Source of the DNA: Cryptomeria japonica
Lineage: Eukaryota > Streptophyta > Pinopsida > Cupressales > Cupressaceae
NCBI RefSeq assembly: GCF_030272615.1
Contig: NC_081414.1
Span: forward strand, 269,001-333,000
Direction: 5' to 3'
DNA: 64,000 nucleotides
Positions 56,435-64,000 of this stretch are shown one piece after another. Both the position numbers and the translations under genes were made by a program. Within the stretch, counting starts at the first letter, position 1. Every line of letters begins with the position of its first letter. The notes under the pieces are model-generated. The model was given only the letters and a program-made list of their open reading frames with translations, did no database searches and was not told where the DNA came from.

Positions 56435-58194
56435 ATTGTAATCTAACTAATTTGATAATGACTGATTTTTATGTGTTAGTGAATGTAATTATGTGCTAAT
56501 TAATGGTTATGGATGATATGTGTTAATTAATATTGATGAATGTTGCGTGTTAATTAATGTTAATGAATGTTATGTGTTAATGAACGTTATGTGATATTAA
56601 TGAATGAATGCTATATTTTATTAATGGTAGAAATAATTAATGAATGAATGTTATAAGATGTTAACGGGGAATTTAGAGTGATGTTAAGGTGGGGGGGGGA
56701 AGGGCCAAATGAGCTTTAACCTTCACGTGGTTTGCTTTGTTAAGTAGAGAATATTAAACTATTCTCGAAACCAAGCGAAGCTCAACAAGGTAACACACTT
56801 TTCAATATTTCATTATGTTGCACAATTAATCTTATTGAATAATGTATATTGAATCTTAATTGCAGGGTGCAAGTGGAGCCAACATGAACAACACCACAAG
56901 TTGTTGGGTATAATGAAGTCCCATATTGTCTTGTCTGTACACGAACAATATGCGTTGCTTCTAGTGTTGATATCCAAGGTAGCACTGCAAAAGTTATGAA
57001 TATGCCTCATCCTTGTAAGTTTTTTTATTACTTGTAAGTAATGAATATGCCTCATCCTTGTAAGTTTTTTTATTACTTGTAAGTCATGAATATTGCTCTT
57101 TAGTTGATTAAAATTAAATGAAAATCTTTAATGAATACACAAAACTATATACATATGCAGGTGCACCATGGTTGAGATGGTCCAACTCCCTAGTCTCACT
57201 CTACGACTAAGCTCATGCCACATCTAAATCAAAGACATCTCAAATACATGGTCGGTGGAAAGCTGCAAAATGTCATTTTCATACATAAGCAAGACATACA
57301 CAATTGGGCAAAATCACCAAGAGAACGGTAAAAAGTGTGTTTGAGATTGTATCATGGATGCTTTTAAGGATTGTATCATAGATGCAAAAAATATCTTCAT
57401 TTATCCTTGACTCATGATTGCTATAATACTTCTTTAGACTTCTCATGTCATTTGTTGCACTTCTTCACTATTTTGGACTGAGTTTCAACTATGAATTTGC
57501 CTTGACTTGTGACTGTACCTAGCTTTGTCCTATCTTTGTAAGCTTCCTCTTTGAATTGTGGTTGTAGCTTTGATAATACCTTTTTAATGTTGCACTATTT
57601 GTAAGGAGGACAACTCCTAATGCATGTTGCAAATTGTGTTCTAGTGACTGAGACTAACCTAATGCATCTCAGAATGGCATAAATTGCCAGGATGGAGATA
57701 TAGCAGATGAGTTCAAGATTGTTGTTGTAGAAACTATTCAATTTCTATGCTTGAAATTTATGTATATACACTATTTATAGTCTACTCTATATTTCCTACT
57801 CAGCTACTCCTATTGCTTTAAAATGAAATGTGAATTGATGAATTGTACTCTATAGATGACCAGTGCCTTTCTTCGCTGGTCAATTGAAATAACCCTAAAT
57901 TACCCAAATGAAACCAGTAAAATATTTGAAAGCATACCAAAAGACAACACAAATTTTAGGCTCAAAGTTAATGGTCTGTATATTTATATTCAATTTGGAA
58001 AATCTTACAAAACTTAGATAGTTTTATGTGAAACACTAGAAAAAACGCAGATAAATTTCTGCAGAGTTTCTTTACAAATTCTTGTGATCATTTTTCCTCT
58101 GTCCTGGTATCCATTTATAACATTATGGATGCATACAAGCTTCGGACATCCCTAAGGAAAATTAGTTACAACCATAGCTTCTTTCAAGAAGCAG
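56435..58194. other. Non-coding region between CACTA gene and E3
   Basis: It holds TAATGAATGTTATG-type short repeats (56470-56650) and a 45-bp tandem duplication (56996-57085). On the minus strand it has a TATAAATAG box at 57771-57779, which could be the E3 LTR promoter downstream of its frame. The right end of the CACTA element must lie here but I could not find it. No coding sequence is supported. Confidence 0.45.
56996..57085. repeat. 45-bp tandem duplication
   Basis: ATGAATATGCCTCATCCTTG starts at 56996 and again at 57041, with a partial third at 57086. The first two are nearly identical. Confidence 0.9.
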
Positions 58195-61100
58195 TTACAA
58201 GTCTTTTTCTGTCTCAACGGCCTTTTCGGTTGGTAACTCTTCTGCAACATCTTCTAACTGTCTCGGAGCATCTTCCAACTGTTCTGGAGCATCTTCCTCT
58301 TGCACCGCATACCTTTTGGTCCACTCTTGGAACACATCATCAGTAGGCCATGAGTAGCCAACAATATTTTTCTCTAACTTAAGTAACCTTTTCCAAGAGT
58401 TTCTTATTTTCCTCACCTCTGATTCCAAAAAACCGTAATGTGATTTTATCTTTTCTATCTCCTCAATTGTTTTAACAAACAGAGAGTTGTCATCTTTGTT
58501 AACAATTTCATTTACCCTCAAAGACAAATTAGCTCCCAGCTCATCAAGCCATACCTGTTTGTCCTTCAACTGATTTTGGCTGACAAAACCCCCAGGAAAT
58601 AATTCAAATTTATGCTCAGTATATTCTTTCTTGTACAAGTTAGCTTTCCTCTCTACATTGGCTCTTCCTTCTGCTAACTTGGTCAAACATTTTTCCAACT
58701 CAAATGTGGATTTGATAGTAACATCAGATCCTTCTTCATCATAGGATGCACACATAAGTTCTAAATCCACTTCTCTTGGTATCCACTTATTCAAAATAGG
58801 CTCTAAAATAGCCTTGTCCCCATTTAACTCACATAGAGTGTCTAAAATTCTTTTCATATTAGTGTGCACAGTGGGGGCCTCTACAGTATCAGCAAAACTC
58901 AAAATGGTGGCCTTTACCTTCTCTTCATACTTACTTACAAACAAGGCTTGAGCCTGTTTCATTTTTTCCAACTCATGTTGAAAAGTCTCAGCTAGTTGAA
59001 AACCAGAAGGCATAGGAGAAGGGGGGAATTCTATAATAGGACTGGTAGGTGGAGGTCTTGATGGAGAAGAAGAGATCGCCAAGGTAGAGGACTCACCTCC
59101 TTAGTGTTGTCCTACCAACTAACTCTGAAGTCTAGCAATAATAGTATCCCTGTTGGCTACCTCCTTTTTGGCTTCATTATAAGCCTTTAAAATTGTCTCC
59201 AACTTGACTTGGAGATTAGCTTTTTCCTTTGCTTCTTTCTCTGCTACTGCCACATTAAACTTTGCAGTTTCTAAGACTGTACTGGCAACTTCTACCACCC
59301 CTGTATCCTAGACTCTTTGTACTATCATACCTCTTAGAAGATTAGATCTCGAGATATCTTTTCTTCTTCTACTTTCATCCCTCTTGAGGGACCACATGAC
59401 CAAAGAAGCATTATCTTTTCTAAATGTCACTCCCTTCATTGGCTTGGTTTCTTTTCTAACTACTTCAAGAACCAATGCATCTGCTATATCCCATTCAGGG
59501 AGGATTAGATCACCAACCTTTGACACCATCTCTCTTCCAGCTTAAGGAGTGATAGCTTTGAATTTAGCCATCATTTCTTGTTTAACCTCTTCTTCCACTG
59601 AATTTGTATCTTTGTGAGGTTGCTCACTCATTCTCTTTTCACATCTAGCCTTGAATTGTTCAATGTTTTGTTTCCATACAAATTGCATGAAAGCCCCTGT
59701 TGTGACAAAATTGTTGTCAGCTAGAAACTCTTCACTAGCTTGTTTGACAATGAGGTCTAATTCCTTTCCCTTTAGCTCACCATCAGTTATATTCATTTCA
59801 ACACTAGGTGGCTCTTCCAGCATTCCCTATCGGGTCTCATCATAGGTGTATGCAATTTCACCGAGACTCCCTAACTGTAGCAATTGTTCAACCACTGCTT
59901 GCTCATCTCCTATGTGAATAGGGGATTGAGATGGAGAGTATTGAGGCTCATCAGTTTCAACTTCCTTCCCTACTCTTTGCCTTTTAGGGGAATCTTGAAT
60001 ATCAATGACATCTTCAATAGCCCTTTTTCCTCTTGAAGTGGAAGGCTCACTTGTCACTGGCATCATCATAGAATATTTAGATTTTTTATGCATCATATAA
60101 TTACCAGGTGGGATAGCCTTAGCAAAGGCAGGCTTAGCTAAGACCAATTTAGCCCTATGATCATTTTGCATTATAGCCTCCCATTTTTCTTTCAGGGTTT
60201 GCATTAGGTCTTCAAAATAAAGAATTAAGAATTTAACCTTCTCTTCAAAAGGGGTAAAACTAGAAAGATGGTCATAGCTAAAATCAAATTGATGAATAAA
60301 ATCAAGTCCTCTTTTGTATGCAACCCACTTCTCCTTTCTTAATTCTTGCTCGTCTAAGCTAAATTCATTTCTAATTAAATCTTCAAGAAATTGAAATTGG
60401 TGAGGCCTACTTTTACATACTGCCCTCTTTCTGAACATGCCATTGAAGAAATCCTCAGGGTCTGCACACCTTGAAACTGCAGTTGACAACATATATGGCT
60501 TAAAGAATTCTTCAAAGTATTTCCAGCCACCTTTGGTAATTACAAAATGATGGGCCATGGTAATAGTTGGGAAAATGGTCCCTTTACCCCTATTGGTCAG
60601 CTCGGCCTCTTGTACTCCTCCAATCTGTCTCAACACTTCTGCAATCCCTATCTTCAATGGGACCTAATAGGGCAGTAGATAGAGGGTTCCTTTGAAGCCA
60701 TATACTCTGAAAAATAGTAGAAATGGGGTACAAATACATGTCTCCCCGGTTGTGAACAATCTTGATATTTTCTGCAAACTCTTTAGGCCTAAGGAATTCC
60801 AAAAGAGCCTTAGGAATCCTAGGGTTTTCTGCACATAAAAAACTCTAATCTTAGATGCAAAGCATCTATCAAACTTCAAAAAACTAGCATCCTCTCTATC
60901 CCAAGATAGAACGATGCTCCAAAGTTGCACATGCATCTCCTCTTTATCTTTAACCTTGACCAAATCCATATCTTTTGCAAAATAATCAACACCTTTGAAC
61001 AAAAACATGTGCATTAATAGGGAGTACCATCCAAATGGCCTATCCACCCTACCATTTTTAATCCCTACAAGCCTTGCATGAATAGCATCAGTGAGGTATG

Positions 61101-61842
61101 GGGCAAAATCAAATGTTATTACCAGGGAAGGGTTTAGAATTTGGGCAATCATCAGCATATAATGGGTTGGCATATGTTTCTCAGCATCTTCTCCAAAGAT
61201 CTGACACAGTGTCCAATACATACCCTTAGCTCTTAAAGTAAACAAATTCAGGGAAAATGGTTCCATTGTACTGGGGCCTACAACTGTTAAGCCTCCTATT
61301 TTAACAAGGAATTCTCTCAATGGGCCACTCCTAAGATGATCTCTTTGTGCATTGTAGACTTGAGCTAATGCTTCAAAATCAATAGGCTCAAGATAATTTG
61401 AAGCTTCACTAAGCTTGAAAATATTTCTAAACTCATCATCTTTGATTTCAACTAGGGCTGATCCCTTTATATTTCTGATACATCTGGTAGCATGGTCATA
61501 ATTCTGTGTGATCGGGGTCAACAAATCTACATCCATGAACACACCAGGGACCACAAGCTTCCCCACATCCAGTTCCCAGATGCTACTCAAAGGGGCGGGG
61601 GCATGTCTTTGACCAAAACTAACTTTAAAAAGACTTAGACCTAATATCCCTATTTCAAGGTCCCTTAACCAATTTCCTTTGTCATACAGGCCATCCCTAA
61701 TTTTCAAACGAGGGTTTTTTGCTACTAACTTTTTGGCCCTAGCCCCGACATTAGTTGACATGGTTAACTGCTCTAGAAAGTCATCACAGATGTTTCTGTC
61801 CTAATAGTTCACCTTTCCTGTCAATTCCCATCTAGGTGCCAT
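58195..61842 (-). pseudogene. E3 extra ORF, ~1215 codons (broken), relative of E1 LTR ORF
   Basis: From ATG 61842 (MAPRWELTGKV) the frame runs to 58195. It is interrupted by a TAG at 61801-61803, two compensating frame changes (~60800 and ~60655) and a few nonsense codons (59827, 59542, 59308, ~59101). The N-terminal half is globular (YDHATRCIRNIKGSALVEIK, FDFAPYLTDAIHARLVGIKN). The middle has a basic/acidic low-complexity part with KRAIEDVIDIQDSPKRQRV. The C-terminal part is helical and charged. Two blocks align by eye with E1: FDPNTRQIRD against YDHATRCIRN, and DWGKQISDALCAQL against DFAPYLTDAIHARL. The family is unknown to me, with no gag, pol or envelope motif. Near-equal length to the E1 frame supports a common origin. 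Confidence 0.65.
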
Positions 61843-62035
61843 TTTGAAACTATGCAACTATGCCAATTATCAATCAAAGTAGTTCTTTAACAGAACAAAA
61901 CCACAATTCAACAATTTTCAAGCAATGGGTAAGCAAAGAACAAGAAAACCTGATTTTGGCTTGAAGAATTCTGCTCTGCACCAACTTTCTCTGCAACAAC
62001 TTCTTTGAAATGATACCTTCATTCAATTGATGCAA

Positions 62036-62046
62036 GAGTATATATG
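62036..62046 (-). promoter_or_regulatory. Candidate TATA box for E3 ORF
   Basis: The minus strand reads CCATATATACTC about 195 bp upstream of the ATG at 61842. A TTCAAAGAAGTTGTTGCAGAG-type leader lies between. It would give the extra frame its own transcript. Confidence 0.4.
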
Positions 62047-62079
62047 GAAATTGGTCTTCTTAACTATGACATTAACACC

Positions 62080-62130
62080 GCATGCTTTGGTCGTCCCTTA
62101 ATGTCGCATGGTTCGGCCGTCCCTTCAAAA
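62080..62130. repeat. 27-bp tandem duplication
   Basis: CGCATGCTTTGGTCGTCCCT is followed after 27 bp by CGCATGGTTCGGCCGTCCCT. It lies between the E3 TATA box and the motif array. Confidence 0.75.
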
Positions 62131-62196
62131 TTGAATTCATGAAAGAATTCAAAAATTTGGCTCCAACTGGTCAAAACTATCCTGAGTATTTTTTCT

Positions 62197-63330
62197 TTTC
62201 GCTCTTTCGCTATTTCGCAGAGCATAAAACCCTTGCATGTTCATCTAGCGAAGTGACGCCAACCGTCAAATCAGATAGAATTTGCACTGCTTTTACTTTT
62301 TGACTTTTCCTCATCTGGCAACGAGCTAAAATTCCTTTCGCTATTTCGCGAATGGTAACAATCGTACACTTTAACCCAGAGAAACCGCACTAGCCGTCCG
62401 ATCAGATAGAACTTGATCGGTCTTTATCATGTCCTGACTTGACAGTTTACCTCACTAACCACGCACCAAGCGGTTAAGGCTAACAGTCTTCGCTGTTTCG
62501 CGAATGGTAACTGTCCTACTCCTTTGGGTTGCAAAATAGCGCCCACCATTGGATCCTCCTCGAGATACCCGCTCTTTAACAACTTTAATCCGATAGATGT
62601 GGGCCCTCTAATTCAGTGCTATCCACCCTGGCATTCGATCTCCTAAGAAATCGATGTGGCAACTTCTTACTTGCCGAAAAACTTCTGTGGGATCCACTTC
62701 TAAACTGCCACCTGTGCCTGATAGGTCACCTCTTCGTTGGCGGTATGATTTAATCTGTCTGTTGGGCCCACCACCTGGTCGCCAAGTTTATTCTTTGATT
62801 TACTTAACCTCGAGGCCACGTGTGACTTTCTGATTTGCCACCTAAACCACCTGAACTGCTAACTGGATTGCCATGTCATTTCGCTACTTCGCGAAGGCTA
62901 AATCTCGAGCACCTTTTGGCCGCGAATCAACGCGGGCCATTGATCATTCTCTGAACCAACCACTCTTTACTCTTTGGAAAACCTGCCTGCTTCTAGGACT
63001 CGCCACTTTTCGCTATTTCACGAAGAGTAAAACTCGATCATCTTCATCTCACGAAACCACGCGATCCGTCCGATCAAAAGAGAAATGATCTATCTTTAAC
63101 TTTAGCTTTACTACCGCGTGGACCCACTTTCCTTTTCGCCATTTCGCGATAGGTAACTCGCGATCATCTTCATCCCACGAAATAACGCGGGCCGTTAGAT
63201 CTTAGGGACTTGCAATGATTTTATTCCTTCTATTGACCACCTCGCTCGGGCCTACCATCGTTTCGCTGCTTCACAATAGGTAAACCACGAGCATCTCTCG
63301 GCTACGAATCAACGTGGGTCGTTGGATCAA
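62197..63330. repeat. Dispersed array of TTCGCTATTTCGCGAA units
   Basis: Seven units at ~62197, 62336, 62488, 62879, 63008, 63133 and 63260 carry TTTCGCTATTTCGCGAATGG or close variants. Most are followed ~25-60 bp on by ACGAA-CACGCGGGCCGT-GATC-like sequence. Spacing is ~120-150 bp with one larger gap. The unit core TTCGC...GCGAA is an inverted repeat. The array lies upstream of the E3 frame, the same place as the palindrome array of E1. Confidence 0.75.
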
Positions 63331-64000
63331 CAAAGAGTTACATGACACTTATAGGGCCCGATAAACATTAGAAAAAAGGCAAAGTAATAGGCGTATAAAA
63401 TTTAAAATATTTAAGGGACCGCCTAAGTAAATAACAATGGGGGGACACTTCTCATGACAAACGGACCCATCACTTAAGTGGTAAAAAGTAACGCAGAATT
63501 AGAACCAGGTTTTTACTCAGACAACTTGAAGGTTTAAAATTAAAACCCTTAAAGCTTCCCATTGGCTTACAACAAAACAAAGGTAACAAGGCCAATACCA
63601 GACTCAAAATTTCAACAAAATTAGCCAATTATGGACCGAGAACATCCATTTTTTAAAACAGTGATAATAGGACCATCTCTTTCGGTGAGTCTTTTTGCAC
63701 CGATAGTGTTATATCCTCGAAGACCTTTTCTTGTCGATGAGAACTATCTCCACTTTCCTCGAAATCTTTTATCGATGGAGTTACTGTCTTCGATGAGTCC
63801 TTTCTGAAGTTGATCGACGTTTGCTTTCTTCGATGCCCCTTTTATATCGATGAGACATCACTGGGTCTCATCAATACTATTTGAATCTTAGATACTTCGA
63901 TAGAATGCTTTTAGACTTGTTCGATAACTTATGGGTTATTACGGTATCAATGAAAATGATGATTTCTTCCAAAGAGAGATGGCTTCTATGATTTAATTTC
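63331..64000. other. Upstream part of E3, runs off the window
   Basis: No gene. 63680-63905 contains many TCGATGAG/CTTCGATG words. The outer end of the presumed E3 LTR is not reached. Confidence 0.45.

Noticed and set aside
56435-58124. CACTA right terminus at TAGTG (56961 or 57646)
   Set aside because: Neither site matches the inverse of CACTAATACATTTGG beyond a few bases, and no 3-bp duplication pairs with the left edge.

Overview
The window is nuclear DNA of a plant with a large, repeat-dominated genome. The element types (Ty3/gypsy Tat-like, Ty1/copia, plant L1-type LINE, CACTA/EnSpm), a plant mobile domain (PMD) gene and a PLS-type PPR fragment support a seed plant. A conifer or other gymnosperm is my inference, not proven. 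I see no intact host gene, rRNA, tRNA or CRISPR. Nearly everything recognisable is transposon-derived and most reading frames are broken.

Layout. 1-7.1 kb: old debris, with a copia LTR-like piece, a decayed copia gag-protease-integrase track (3.3-4.8 kb), a gypsy pol scrap on the minus strand, a ~180-bp foldback and small tandem duplications. 7.1-11.4 kb: a decayed gypsy RNaseH-integrase track split by a 3.26-kb palindromic LTR element (7879-11141, target duplication CTGCA). 12.3-12.9 kb: exon-like pieces on the minus strand. 13.0-18.4 kb: an L1-type LINE on the minus strand. 18.6-31.2 kb: element E1, a Tat-related gypsy element. Its 5' LTR appears to be ~5.9 kb and to contain an array of ~30-bp palindromes followed by a ~1210-codon reading frame. 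Its pol has a second RNase H in front of RT rather than behind it. 31.2-33.9 kb: a PPR pseudogene and unexplained DNA. 33.9-56.4 kb: genes of a CACTA element (TNP2-type transposase with DUF4218/DUF4216 parts, then a Transposase_24/TNPA-like gene). The second gene is split by element E2, a complete Tat element on the minus strand (39628-54515, target duplication CTGCT), which carries an antisense, intron-containing PMD gene. 56.4-64 kb: part of a third element (E3, minus strand) with a ~1215-codon reading frame related to the LTR-borne frame of E1, again preceded by short-motif arrays.

Theme. Three unrelated-looking LTR elements (E1, E2, E3) each carry arrays of short motifs, two of them clearly palindromic, beside an extra non-gag-pol gene. 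E1 and E3 share the same extra protein family and the same order (motif array, then frame). In E2 one word, GCGTCTGTGT, recurs in the sense strand of both the gag-pol leader and the oppositely oriented PMD intron. This accessory-gene plus motif-array arrangement is the best candidate here for an undescribed system.
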